A stretch of 53,132 nucleotides of DNA from Geothrix sp. (GCA_030824075.1 JAVBYJ010000032.1:1-53132); one strand, 5' to 3'; positions 8,268-16,684 are shown, counted from the first letter of the stretch. Notes: a model not told the origin generated them from the sequence alone. Numbers and translations are program-made.

Positions 8268-9484
8268 CAGCGGAGCGGTTTCTTGACCGGGGGTGGGGTC
8301 GCACCTGGTGCCGGTGCATCTTCTGAAGCTGGAGACACAGGCTTCGAAGCTGAAACGGGAACGGCCAGAGCCGCCTGCACACGAGCCAGGGCATCCTCTG
8401 TTTCGGCCAGGCGGAGGATCTGCTCCGGGACCACCCCCTGACGGTCCAGCTTCTCACCCCCCAGGCCGACCCACCGCTTGGATACCAGCTCCACCGCCCC
8501 GCCCTGCTTCAGGGCAAAGCGAGCGCGTTCCACGCCCAGGCCCGGAGTCCGTTCACCGAAGGATCTGGCCCCGCCTTTCTTGAGGCAGGCAGCCAGGACT
8601 TCCGGTGCCCCGAGGGTCGAACGTCCCAGCAGCAGGGCCAGGCGGGTGAAGGACGTCCCGGTACCGGCCACGGCGATGTCACGGTCCGGCTTTCCGGCCT
8701 CTTGCAGGGTTCCGAAGGAGCCCTTGGCGCCCAGCAGGCCCGCCACCGTGGCGGCCTCATCCATGGAACCCCGCTGGCACTGACGGAGATCCAGCACCAG
8801 CGTCTGATGCCTGTCCACGCCAGCCAGGGCTTTCTTGAGTTCCTCCGCCCGTCCCCCGTTCATATCCGGCAGGGAGACCAGGAGTGCCCCCGCCGCCTGC
8901 CTGGTGACGATCGGACCCGCCACAATCCGCTGCCGTTGCACGGTGGTCTTGGTGAGGTCCCGGGTCGCGTTGTAGCGGTAGAGATCCAGCGAGGAACCCT
9001 CAGGACCGCGCAGCTTGCGTTCCAGGGCCCAGGCGCTGAGCCGGCCCACGGAATCGCCATCCACCTTGCGAATCACATCGCCGGCCTGGATGCCCGCCTT
9101 GGCCGCAGGCCCGCCGGGGGTCACCGCCACCACCGTGGCGTAGATGGCCCCCCGTTTCACAACCATCATTCCGGCTTCGGCAGGGCCTGGATCAGGCAGG
9201 CGCAGATCCTCGGCGCTGAGGTAGGCATTGAGTGGATGGGACCGCTCCAACACGGCCTGGATGCCGCCCGAAACCACCTTTTCCATATCCGGGGGATCCA
9301 CGTAGTTCTGCTGCACCAGGGAAAGCACGTCCTGGATGTCCGAAAGGCCGGCGAGCGGATCCTGGGGGACCGCCTTGGCATTCGATTTCAACGGTTTGGG
9401 TGGATTCCCCTGCTGCACCACCGGCACGGTGAAGGCTGCCACCAGCGGCAGCGACAGAATGGAGAGCCAGGTGCGGGCATGCAT
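8267..9484 (-). CDS. S41 (CtpA-like) family protein lacking the catalytic Ser and Lys: likely pseudoprotease
   Basis: The protein has 405 residues: a signal peptide or anchor (about 5-22), an N-terminal helical region, a PDZ domain (about 105-165, with GGPAAKAGIQAGDVIRKVDG), then an S41 fold. The C-terminal block RSFGERTPGLG...VVPEQ lines up with the CtpA motif GEKTxGKG...GITPD. Where CtpA has T-A-Ser-A-S-E, this protein has T-L-Gly292-A-P-E, and the catalytic Lys position is Leu316. Both catalytic residues are thus missing, while the fold and PDZ remain. It ends in a Pro/Ala-rich tail. Coupling to the deacetylase suggests a scaffolding role in envelope metabolism. The family is firm; inactivity is inferred from motif alignment by eye. 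Confidence 0.8.
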   Translation of the reverse strand: MHARTWLSILSLPLVAAFTVPVVQQGNPPKPLKSNAKAVPQDPLAGLSDIQDVLSLVQQNYVDPPDMEKVVSGGIQAVLERSHPLNAYLSAEDLRLPDPGPAEAGMMVVKRGAIYATVVAVTPGGPAAKAGIQAGDVIRKVDGDSVGRLSAWALERKLRGPEGSSLDLYRYNATRDLTKTTVQRQRIVAGPIVTRQAAGALLVSLPDMNGGRAEELKKALAGVDRHQTLVLDLRQCQRGSMDEAATVAGLLGAKGSFGTLQEAGKPDRDIAVAGTGTSFTRLALLLGRSTLGAPEVLAACLKKGGARSFGERTPGLGVERARFALKQGGAVELVSKRWVGLGGEKLDRQGVVPEQILRLAETEDALARVQAALAVPVSASKPVSPASEDAPAPGATPPPVKKPLR

Positions 9485-9523
9485 GGCCCCAGTGTACGGG
9501 GTTTTGCGGCTTGCGACGGAACC

Positions 9524-9841
9524 TTATGCCTTCAGGTCCAGCGTGGCCTGCATCAACTCATCCGCACTTTTGAGGACCTTGAGGTTGGCCTTGTACATCA
9601 ACTCGAAACCCATGCCCTGCACGGTTTCGGAGGCGAGATCCACATTGGAGGTCCCGGAGCCGGCGGGCGTAGGGTCCTCGGAGAGACCCGACACCCGCAC
9701 CCCCCCCGAGGCTTCAGCCACCAGGTCGACGCGCTTGGCCTTGAAGCCGTCCGTCTGCTGGTTGGCCACGTTATTGGCCCGCACGTTCAGTCCGACGCTG
9801 GAGGCGCGGAGACCGGAAAGGGCAAGACCAAGGACGTCCAT
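9524..9841 (-). CDS. Short FlgC-like flagellar basal-body rod protein
   Basis: The protein has 105 residues from the ATG at 9841, which has GAGG five bases upstream. The N-terminus (ALSGLRASSVGLNVRANNVANQQTDGFKAKRVDL) is the flagellar basal-body rod motif, and the end (SNVDLASETVQGMGFELMYKANLKVLKSADELMQATLDL) is the matching C-terminal helix. The central domain is almost absent. Rod proteins of the FlgB/FlgC/FlgF/FlgG group assemble the axial flagellar rod. No other flagellar gene lies in the window, so this is an orphan copy placed after ddl. It may be a genuine scattered component or a duplicate. Confidence 0.8.
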   Translation of the reverse strand: MDVLGLALSGLRASSVGLNVRANNVANQQTDGFKAKRVDLVAEASGGVRVSGLSEDPTPAGSGTSNVDLASETVQGMGFELMYKANLKVLKSADELMQATLDLKA

Positions 9842-9866
9842 GGGGGCCTCATCGGTCTGGAAGTCC

Positions 9867-10964
9867 TCAGACTTGAGGCCCCTGGAACCAGTCGCTGCCC
9901 GACTGAAACCCCTTTTGTTTGGCGGCGGTCTGGGCATGGCGGGTCTGGGCCAGATCGATGAGGCGGGTCAGCAGTTCCGCATAGGGCACCCCGCTGGCGG
10001 CCATCATCTTGGGATACATGGAAATGCTGGTGAAGCCGGGGATGAAGTTCAGCTCGTTGAGGAACACCCGCCCCGTCAAGCGCTCCAGGAAGAAGTCCAC
10101 CCGCGCCATGCCGTAACCATCCGACGCCGCAAAGGCCTTGGCCGCCAGCTTGCGGACCAGGTCGGCCAGCTCCTCCGGAATCTGGGCCGGGATCTCCGTA
10201 CGGCTCTTCCCGTGGAGGTACTTGTCCTCAAAGGTGTAGAACTCATCGGCCACGATGACTTCGCCGGGTTTCGACACCAGGGGCTCGTCACCGCCCAGCA
10301 CGGCCACCTCGATCTCGCGGATATCGAGCCCCTGCTCCACCAGCACGCGGCGATCGAAAGTGAAGGCCCGGCCCAGGGCCGCGGCCAGATCCTCGGCGCG
10401 CTTGACCTTTTCCACGCCGATGCTGCTGCCCAGGTTGGCGGGCTTCACGAACAATGGCAGGCCCAGCTTGGCGCATTCCAATAGGCAGGTCGCCTGGTCG
10501 CGCTTCCATCGCTCTTCCGTGAGGCCCACATAGGGCACCACCGGCAGGCCCTCGGATTCCCAAAGCCGTTTGGTGATCCACTTGTCCATGCCCGCCGCCA
10601 TGGCGAGCAGACCCGCCCCTGTGTAGGGCCGGTGCAGCAGTTCGAGGTAGCCCTGGATCTGGCCGTCCTCGCCGCCGGCGCCGTGCAGCGCATTGAAAAA
10701 CAGATCGGGAAGAGGCGTCGCTTCCGCGCCCTTCTCCAGGGGCAAGAAGGGGTGAGCGCCGGCTTCCGGCCGCTCGCCGGTCGCCAGCCGCGCGAACGGA
10801 TCGCCGTTCACGGCCCACACGCCGTTCCGCGCGATGCCCATGGGCCGAACCAGGAAGCGCGAAGGATCCAGGTGCTCGGCGATGGCCCGTGCCGTGACGA
10901 TGGAGACTTCGTGTTCCGGGGATTCCCCGCCGAAGAGAAGGCCGACACTCAGTTTCTTGTCCAT
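9867..10964 (-). CDS. ddl: D-alanine--D-alanine ligase
   Basis: The protein has 365 residues, in the normal range. It joins two D-Ala using ATP for the peptidoglycan precursor. Visible motifs are LLFGGESPEHEVSIVTA at the N-terminus, FNALHGAGGEDGQIQGYLELL (substrate and serine loop), PLFVKPANLGSSIGV (ATP-grasp), and the Mg-binding end RVDFFLERLTGRVFLNELNFIPGFTSISMYPKM. YTGAGLLAMAAGMDK is the central ligase segment. It is transcribed away from coaD and runs in the same direction as the FlgC-like gene, 25 bases downstream. Confidence 0.97.
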   Translation of the reverse strand: MDKKLSVGLLFGGESPEHEVSIVTARAIAEHLDPSRFLVRPMGIARNGVWAVNGDPFARLATGERPEAGAHPFLPLEKGAEATPLPDLFFNALHGAGGEDGQIQGYLELLHRPYTGAGLLAMAAGMDKWITKRLWESEGLPVVPYVGLTEERWKRDQATCLLECAKLGLPLFVKPANLGSSIGVEKVKRAEDLAAALGRAFTFDRRVLVEQGLDIREIEVAVLGGDEPLVSKPGEVIVADEFYTFEDKYLHGKSRTEIPAQIPEELADLVRKLAAKAFAASDGYGMARVDFFLERLTGRVFLNELNFIPGFTSISMYPKMMAASGVPYAELLTRLIDLAQTRHAQTAAKQKGFQSGSDWFQGPQV

Positions 10965-11032
10965 GACTCCACTGTATCGCCAACGGTTCCAGGTGGGATC
11001 GGGTACGCTGGGTGAAACTCAGGGAGCATCCT

Positions 11033-11512
11033 GTGCGGACGGCCATTTATCCAGGCTCTTTTGATCCCGTGACCCTCGGCCACTGGGACCTCATCCAGCG
11101 GGCCGAAAAGCTGGTGGACCGGCTGGTGGTGGCGGTCCTGCACAATCCCTCCAAGACCCCCGCCTTCAGCGTGGAAGAGCGGGTGGCCATGCTGCGGGAA
11201 CTGGCGGGAGACCGCCCGATCATCGAGATCACCAGCTTCCACGGCCTCCTGGTGGATTTCGCCAAATCCCAGGGCGCCCAGTTCATCGTGCGAGGCGTGC
11301 GCGCCTTCAGCGACTTCGAATACGAGTTCCAGATGGCGCTCATGAACCGCAAGCTGGCGCCGGAGCTGGAGACCGTCTTCCTCATGCCCAAAGAGAAGTA
11401 CAGCGCCGTGAGCAGCCGCCTCGTCCGGGAGATCGGCAGCATGGGCGGCAACCTCTCTGAGCTGGTGCCGGAAACCCTGCGGGAACGGATCTCGGGAAGA
11501 CTGACGAAATAG
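11033..11512 (+). CDS. coaD: Phosphopantetheine adenylyltransferase
   Basis: The protein has 159 residues from the GTG at 11033, which has AGGGAG about eight bases upstream and puts the family N-terminus (RTAIYPGSFDP) at the start; another GTG at 11012 would add seven residues. It transfers AMP to 4'-phosphopantetheine in coenzyme A synthesis. Motifs are GSFDPVTLGHWDLI (nucleotidyl-transferase GH motif), FIVRGVRAFSDFEYE and SAVSSRLVREI. It lies between divergent ddl and convergent recG. Confidence 0.96.
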   Translation: MRTAIYPGSFDPVTLGHWDLIQRAEKLVDRLVVAVLHNPSKTPAFSVEERVAMLRELAGDRPIIEITSFHGLLVDFAKSQGAQFIVRGVRAFSDFEYEFQMALMNRKLAPELETVFLMPKEKYSAVSSRLVREIGSMGGNLSELVPETLRERISGRLTK

Positions 11513-11528
11513 CCGGAATCCGGCCAGC

Positions 11529-13616
11529 TCAGCTGATCTCCGCCAGCTTCAGCCGCGCCTGTTCCCGCTTCAGCCATTCGGTCTGGGCCGCACTGAGACC
11601 CAGGGCCAAGGCCCGATCAGCGGCCTCGCGGCAGCGCAGGAGCAGGGCCCGGTCGCGCACGAGGCTGGCCACCTGGAACTGGGGGAGGCCTGCCTGCTTC
11701 ACACCGAAAAACTCGCCCGGGCCGCGGAGCTCCAGATCGCGCTGGGCGATGCGAAAGCCGTCCTGAGTCTCCACCAGGGTCTGCAATCGCTCGGACTCGG
11801 AACCGCTGATCATCAGGAAATGACTCCGGTGGGCGCCGCGCCCCACGCGCCCTCGCAGCTGGTGAAGCTGACTGAGGCCGAAGCGCTCCGCGTGATCCAC
11901 CACCATCACGGTGGCGTTGGGCACGTCCACGCCCACCTCGATCACCGTGGTGGCCAGCAGGATTGTCGCCTCGCCCGACACGAAGCGCCCCATGCGGGCG
12001 GCCATGTCGTCCGGCTTCAGGCGACCGTGCACCACCTCGAGGGCCTCGTCCGGGAAGATGCTCCGCAGCAGCGCTTCCATGGCTTGGATATCGCGGAGCT
12101 GCACCTTGCCTTCGTCGGACGGATCGATGCTGGGGCTCACCACGAAGGCCTGGCGACCCTCGGCCAGTTCGCGGCGCACCTGCTCCCAGGCCCGCTCGGC
12201 GAACTCCGGTTTGTGCAACTTGGTGGTGATGGGCTGACGGCCCGGAGGCAATTCATCCAGCACGCTCTGATCCAGATCCCCGAACACGGCCAGGGCCAGC
12301 GACCGGGGGATGGGCGTGGCGCTCATCACCAGCCAGTGGGGATCGCCGCCCTTCTCTTTCAGCGCCTCGCGTTGCTTCACGCCGAAGCGGTGCTGCTCGT
12401 CCACCACCACCAGCTGCAATGTGTGAAAGGCCACGGCCTCCTGGAACAGCGCGTGGGTACCCACCACATAGCGGGCCTCGCCGCTGGCGATGCGGGCGAG
12501 CGCGGCCCGCTTCTCCGCAGCCTTCATGCCGCCCAGCAGCAGCTGCATGGACCCGGCCTGCTCGCCCAGGTAGCGCCGGAAGCTGGCGGCGTGCTGGCGG
12601 GCCAAGACTTCCGTGGGCACCAGCAGGGCCCCCTGGCCACCGGTTTCGGCCACCATGGCCATGGCCAGCAGAGCCACCAGGGTCTTGCCGCTGCCGACGT
12701 CGCCCTGGAGCAGGCGGTTCATGACCCGGCCCGAGGTGAGGTCGTCCACGATTTCCTTGAACGACCTCCGCTGGGCGCCGGTCAAGGGGAAGGGAAGAAA
12801 GGATTTCAGACGTTTCCGGAGTTCAGGAGACGTGGGCACCACCAGGCCCTTTCGTTTCATCCGCCCCGCCCGGCGCAGGGCCACGCCCAGGGAAAAAGCG
12901 AAAAGTTCCTCCGAGGCCAGGCGGCGGTGCGCGGGCGTGGTGCCCTCTTCCAGGGCCTGGGCCTCGCTTTCATCCGGAGGATCGTGCAGCAGCCGCAAGG
13001 CCGTCAGCGTATCCGGCAGATCCTTCGCCAGTTCGAGCGGCAGCCAGTCCTCGGTGAGGTGGGCGCGTGTGAGTGCCTCGGCCACCATCCGCTGCCGTGC
13101 CCGACCCATAAGGGGGCCCAGTTTCCGATACAGGGGCAGGTAGCGGCGGACCCAGCCGATATCTCCGCTGCGCTCCATGAGCTCGAACTGCGGACCTCTC
13201 ATCTCCAGACCGTGTCGCCCAGGGAACAGCGATCCGAACACCAGGAGCCGATCACCCATCTTCAGCGTACGTCCCAGGTAGGGTTGATTGAACCAGATCA
13301 GGCGCAGGGTGCCGGTGCCGTCCCCCAGCAGCACTTCGGTGAGGGCCATGCGCTGGACCCGAGTGGTGCTCTGGCGCAGGTCCTGAATGGTTCCCAGCAC
13401 GGTGACGAGGCCGGGATCCGGTGCCTCGAGCCCCCGCATCTCAAGGCTGCCGAGGGGCCGCAGACTGCCGCGATCGACATAGCGGTAGGGAAGGCTCCAC
13501 AACAGATCCCGGAGGGTGTCGATGCCGGCCTCCTGCAGGGCCACCGCCCGCGCCGGTCCCAGGCCCCGGAGGACCGTGACCTTGGACGACAGGGGGAGGG
13601 GGGCGAGGGCATTCAT
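11529..13616 (-). CDS. recG: ATP-dependent DNA helicase RecG
   Basis: The protein has 695 residues from the ATG at 13616; the open frame extends further upstream but that part overlaps the next gene. An N-terminal wedge/OB domain (about 70-240) binds branched DNA. The superfamily-2 helicase core has GDVGSGKT (motif I), VVDEQHRFGVKQR (motif II, DEQH), VMSATPIPRSLAL (III), TTVIEVGVDVPNA (V) and QLRGRVGRG (VI), with a C-terminal TRG-type region. It remodels stalled replication forks and Holliday junctions. The product of recG and that of ruvA elsewhere in the window act on the same structures. Confidence 0.96.
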   Translation of the reverse strand: MNALAPLPLSSKVTVLRGLGPARAVALQEAGIDTLRDLLWSLPYRYVDRGSLRPLGSLEMRGLEAPDPGLVTVLGTIQDLRQSTTRVQRMALTEVLLGDGTGTLRLIWFNQPYLGRTLKMGDRLLVFGSLFPGRHGLEMRGPQFELMERSGDIGWVRRYLPLYRKLGPLMGRARQRMVAEALTRAHLTEDWLPLELAKDLPDTLTALRLLHDPPDESEAQALEEGTTPAHRRLASEELFAFSLGVALRRAGRMKRKGLVVPTSPELRKRLKSFLPFPLTGAQRRSFKEIVDDLTSGRVMNRLLQGDVGSGKTLVALLAMAMVAETGGQGALLVPTEVLARQHAASFRRYLGEQAGSMQLLLGGMKAAEKRAALARIASGEARYVVGTHALFQEAVAFHTLQLVVVDEQHRFGVKQREALKEKGGDPHWLVMSATPIPRSLALAVFGDLDQSVLDELPPGRQPITTKLHKPEFAERAWEQVRRELAEGRQAFVVSPSIDPSDEGKVQLRDIQAMEALLRSIFPDEALEVVHGRLKPDDMAARMGRFVSGEATILLATTVIEVGVDVPNATVMVVDHAERFGLSQLHQLRGRVGRGAHRSHFLMISGSESERLQTLVETQDGFRIAQRDLELRGPGEFFGVKQAGLPQFQVASLVRDRALLLRCREAADRALALGLSAAQTEWLKREQARLKLAEIS

Positions 13617-13627
13617 CGGGTTCAGCC

Positions 13628-14338
13628 TCAGCCTAGCCGTACCCCCCTGGCCTCCACCATCCGGGCGACAAAGAGGTCGCCGTACCAGGCCCCATGGCGA
13701 GGGTCCTCCAGCTCGCTCAACGCGTGCATGAGGGCCCGGAGATCCCGGACCCCCTGATCCACCAAAGCCTGGATCTGCCGACGGGTGCGCCCCGGACCCC
13801 CAGGGGGATGGTCCTCTGCCAGGCGCGCCAGGGCCGGGCTGAGCCAAGGAAGCCCGGGGATCCTGGCCTCCCCCAAGGCGCCCCAGCCTTCCGCCAGGAA
13901 GATCTTCCAGAGGGTGCCTGCCTGGAGCAGCGTGTCCGCCTCCAGGAGGGTCCGCTCTGCGAAGCAACGGGGAAGCGCGGAGGGAGACATCTGTCCGACG
14001 CCACGGTCTAGCGGCACCAGATCGGGAAGGGCCCCCTCGGGCAACTCCGCCATCACCCAGAGCAGGCAGGCCTGCTCCCAGGGATCCGGCCCGAACCAAA
14101 GGACGGGTTCCGTGGCCCGGGCCAGGTCCTGAAGGTGGGGGAGGTCCCGCATCTCGGATGGTGGCAGGCCCCACCAGGTGGCCCTCAGGGCGGTCAGGTC
14201 CCCGAGCCCCGAGGTCCAGGGGCCCACCGCAGGCGAATCGCGCCACACGAGGAGTTCCCCCGGCAGTCCCGACCGCCGGTGAACGGCCGCCGCAGCATCC
14301 CCGCAGTGGAGATGGATCAGGCCCGGGCGTGAAGCCAT
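13628..14338 (-). CDS. DUF1835-like protein
   Basis: The protein has 236 residues from an ATG at 14338 with GGAG eight bases upstream. The N-terminus LIHLHCGDAAAAVHRRSGLPGELLVWRDSPAVGP matches the DUF1835 opening motif (HxxCGD...GxxxVWxDxLxxGP). The rest (ACLLWVMAELP, helical C-terminal half) fits the DUF1835/DUF3658 layout. Function is unknown in the family. Its start lies inside the short VOC-like ORF in a different frame, so translation of the two may be coupled. It ends 11 bases before recG. Confidence 0.75.
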   Translation of the reverse strand: MASRPGLIHLHCGDAAAAVHRRSGLPGELLVWRDSPAVGPWTSGLGDLTALRATWWGLPPSEMRDLPHLQDLARATEPVLWFGPDPWEQACLLWVMAELPEGALPDLVPLDRGVGQMSPSALPRCFAERTLLEADTLLQAGTLWKIFLAEGWGALGEARIPGLPWLSPALARLAEDHPPGGPGRTRRQIQALVDQGVRDLRALMHALSELEDPRHGAWYGDLFVARMVEARGVRLG

Positions 14339-14460
14339 TCCATCCGCTCCAGAAAGACGTGGCCATGGGGTACCGTCAGGACCGGGGCGGCGGCCTCCCG
14401 GGCGTTCAGCTGGCTCCAGCAGAACGCACCGAAGCCGGTGGGGACGGGTTTGTCGGCCAT
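14317..14460 (-). CDS. 47-residue VOC/glyoxalase-like fragment with a strong ribosome site
   Basis: The ATG at 14460 is preceded by GGAGG at ideal spacing. The first half (VPTGFGAFCWSQLNAREAAAPVL) resembles the opening of VOC/glyoxalase proteins (GxFCWxELxTxDxxAA...). The expected FYxxxFGW block and the rest of the domain are absent, and the ORF stops inside the DUF1835-like gene. I see no continuation in the other frames. It may be a decayed remnant whose initiation region now serves the downstream gene, or a genuine small protein. Confidence 0.45.
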   Translation of the reverse strand: MADKPVPTGFGAFCWSQLNAREAAAPVLTVPHGHVFLERMEWLHARA

Positions 14461-14556
14461 GGTGACCTCCGCTGGTTCCGGAAAAGGAGGCCCCAGCATA
14501 CGACCGGGGCCGCCCCGTTCCCAGGGCAGCCCCGAAAATTCCTGTCACCACTGGGT

Positions 14557-15765
14557 TCAGGCGTGGCTGATCGTGCGGGCCATGGCTTTGACCAGGGCTT
14601 GCTCCAGATCGGCCCAAAGGTCCTCGGGGCTTTCAAGACCCACGGACAGCCGCATGAGCGATTGGGAGACGCCGCTGTGTTCGCGGGCCTCAGCGTTCAC
14701 CACGCGATGCGTCAGGGCCGCGGGGTGCTGGATCAGGGTGTCCACGCTGCCCAGGGACACGGCCGGGGTCATGAGCTTCACTTCGGCCATCACGATGGAA
14801 GCAGCCTCGAAACCACCGACCAGCTCAAACGCCATGAGCGAGCCGGGGCCCTGCATCTGGCGGCCCAGCAGGCCCTTGGGATCCTGGCCCTGGAGGCCGG
14901 GGAAGTGCACGGTGGACACCGCCGGGTGCTTGGCCAGCCGCTCGGCGAGTACCTGGGCGCCCGCCTGCTGGGCCCGCACGCGCAGGGGCAGGGTGGGCAG
15001 GCTGCGATGCAGCAGGTAGGCCGCCAGAGGATGCAGCACGTTGCCGGTGATGACGCGGACCTTGCGCAGTTCCGTGGCCCATTCGTTGTTGGTGGCCACC
15101 AGGCCCGCCAACACATCGCCGTGACCGCCCAGGAATTTCGTCGCGCTGTGGAGGACCAGCGTGGCGCCTTGCTTGATGGGATTCTGCAGGATGGGCGTGG
15201 CGAAGGTGTTGTCCACCATCACCGGCACCTGGCCGGCCTGGCGGACCACATCCTCCAGATCCAGCAGGGCGAGGGTCGGGTTGGCCGGGGTCTCCACGAT
15301 CACCATGGCGGTGTCAGGACGGATCGCCGCGGCGATGCCATCGGCCTCGGCCCAGGTCACCTCCAGACCCAGCATTCCGGAGGCCAGCAGATGATCCGTG
15401 CCGCCGTAGAGGGGGCGCACGGCCACGATGTGGCTGCCGCGCTGCTTGGCGGCCATGAGGCAGGCGGTCACCGCCGCCATGCCGGAGCCAAAGGCCACGG
15501 CCGCCTCAGCGCCCTCCAACTGGGCCAGGGCCTGCTCGTAGCGGGCCACCGTGGGGTTGTAGAGACGGGAATAGACGGGGCTGCCGATGGGCAGGCCGCC
15601 CATGGCCATGGCTTCCAGGCTGCGACCACCCTCATCAAGATCCTGCACCGGATAGGTGCTGCTTAGATCGATGGGCATGGCGTGGATGCCCTGCTCGTGC
15701 AACACCTCGCGGCCGGCATGCACGGCCTGGGTTTCCAGCGACATCGAAGCGGACGGATGGGCCAT
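14557..15765 (-). CDS. PLP-dependent trans-sulfuration enzyme (cystathionine/methionine gamma-lyase or gamma-synthase family)
   Basis: The protein has 402 residues of the Cys/Met-metabolism PLP family: YSRLYNPTVARYEQALAQLEGAEAAVAFGSGMAA at the N-terminal part, VDNTFATP, and the PLP lysine in HSATKFLGGHGDV. The active-site loop reads LYGGTDHLL, with Gly where methionine gamma-lyases have the key Cys, which argues for cystathionine gamma-lyase/synthase-like chemistry. The C-terminal SVDTLIQHPAALTH...RLSVGLE is complete. It is divergent from an Lrp-type gene with a shared operator, the arrangement common for amino-acid-degrading gamma-lyases. The exact substrate is open. Confidence 0.88.
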   Translation of the reverse strand: MAHPSASMSLETQAVHAGREVLHEQGIHAMPIDLSSTYPVQDLDEGGRSLEAMAMGGLPIGSPVYSRLYNPTVARYEQALAQLEGAEAAVAFGSGMAAVTACLMAAKQRGSHIVAVRPLYGGTDHLLASGMLGLEVTWAEADGIAAAIRPDTAMVIVETPANPTLALLDLEDVVRQAGQVPVMVDNTFATPILQNPIKQGATLVLHSATKFLGGHGDVLAGLVATNNEWATELRKVRVITGNVLHPLAAYLLHRSLPTLPLRVRAQQAGAQVLAERLAKHPAVSTVHFPGLQGQDPKGLLGRQMQGPGSLMAFELVGGFEAASIVMAEVKLMTPAVSLGSVDTLIQHPAALTHRVVNAEAREHSGVSQSLMRLSVGLESPEDLWADLEQALVKAMARTISHA

Positions 15766-15798
15766 GGTGAGACTCCTGTGTCCCCAAGGTAGGTTCGA

Positions 15799-15864
15799 TC
15801 AATTCGGTATTCTTCCGAATTGATTTCGTGAAAAGATGTGAATCATGGACCTCGACCGAATTGA
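15799..15864. promoter_or_regulatory. Lrp-type operator with three half-sites
   Basis: A perfect inverted repeat, TCAATTCGG (15799-15807) and CCGAATTGA (15815-15823) with a 7-nt spacer, lies between the divergent trans-sulfuration and Lrp-type genes. CCGAATTGA occurs again at 15856-15864, inside the first codons of the regulator gene and 41 bp (about four helical turns) from the first copy. This is the expected site for autoregulation and control of the neighbour. Confidence 0.7.
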
Positions 15865-16309
15865 CTGCGAACTTATCAATCTTCTACAGAAGGATGCGCG
15901 GCTCTCCAACAAGGAACTCGCCTCTGCCGTGGGTCTGGCACCCTCCTCGTGCCTGGCCCGTGTGCATCGATTGCGCACCGAAGGGGTGCTGAAAGGCGCC
16001 CACGCCGAGGTCGATCCCGATGCCCTCGGGGTGGGCCTCCAGGCGCTGATCGCCGTGCAGCTCCGCCAGCACAGCCGCGCACAGGTGAAAGCCTTCTGGA
16101 AGCACGTCCTGGGGCTACCCGAAGTCCTCGCGGTCTTCCACGTGGCGGGACCTCACGACTTCCAGGTGCACGTCGCCGTGCGGGATGCCCATCATCTGCG
16201 GGATCTGGCCCTGGACGCCTTCACCACCCGCCCTGAAGTGGCCCACATCCAGACCAGCCTCATCTTCGAGTGCGCCAAGGGCAAAGTCATGCCGAACTAC
16301 CGGGCTTGA
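15845..16309 (+). CDS. Lrp/AsnC family transcriptional regulator
   Basis: The protein has 154 residues. An N-terminal winged helix-turn-helix (about 4-60: DLDRIDCELINLLQKDARLSNKELASAVGLAPSSCLARVHRLRTEGVLKGAHAEVD) precedes an AsnC/RAM ligand domain (about 70-145) with VFHVAGPHDFQVHVAV. Such proteins form octamers on spaced half-sites and sense amino acids. It is divergent from the trans-sulfuration gene with an operator between them, so it probably senses that enzyme's substrate (methionine, homocysteine or cystathionine) and activates the gene. It overlaps the convergent HxlR gene by 13 bases at the 3' ends. Confidence 0.93.
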   Translation: MDLDRIDCELINLLQKDARLSNKELASAVGLAPSSCLARVHRLRTEGVLKGAHAEVDPDALGVGLQALIAVQLRQHSRAQVKAFWKHVLGLPEVLAVFHVAGPHDFQVHVAVRDAHHLRDLALDAFTTRPEVAHIQTSLIFECAKGKVMPNYRA

Positions 16310-16629
16310 TCGGGTTCGGCGATCTCGGTCCCCCATTGGGTGACGGCTTTGACGACGCGCTGGAAACCTTGTCCCTTGCAGGTGAGTTCGTACTCCACCT
16401 TCACGGGTGTGGTGGGCAGGACGCGACGGACCAGCAGACCCTGGCACTCCAATTCTTTCAGCCGAGACGAAAGCACCTTCTCGCCGATGCCCTCCACCCG
16501 GGTAGCCAGTTCGTTGAACCGCAACGGGCCCTCCTGGAGGGTCCATAGAATTTGACCCGTCCATGGCTTGGCCAGCACGTCGATGGCCATGCGGAAGCAT
16601 CGGCAATGGTCGGACTCAGGGAAAACCAT
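16297..16629 (-). CDS. HxlR family transcriptional regulator
   Basis: The protein has 110 residues; the family is usually 100-130. The winged-helix signature is clear: CRCFRMAIDVLAKPWTGQILWTLQEGPLRFNELATRVEGIGEKVLSSRLKELECQGLLVRR...VEYELTCKG. The early Cys residues (CRC) are at positions where redox-sensing HxlR proteins have a reactive cysteine. It is divergent from the DUF3187 gene, which may be its target. A small dyad, GGACTC / GAGTCC at 16641-16657, lies just upstream of the start. Confidence 0.92.
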   Translation of the reverse strand: MVFPESDHCRCFRMAIDVLAKPWTGQILWTLQEGPLRFNELATRVEGIGEKVLSSRLKELECQGLLVRRVLPTTPVKVEYELTCKGQGFQRVVKAVTQWGTEIAEPDQAR

Positions 16630-16684
16630 GGGGCGATCCAGGACTCGGGATGAGTCCCATAAAAGCTATCTCAAAGAAAGTGAC

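Noticed and set aside
11820..13757. 645-codon open frame on the plus strand
   Set aside because: Antisense shadow of recG, His/Gln/Gly-rich and without any recognisable motif.
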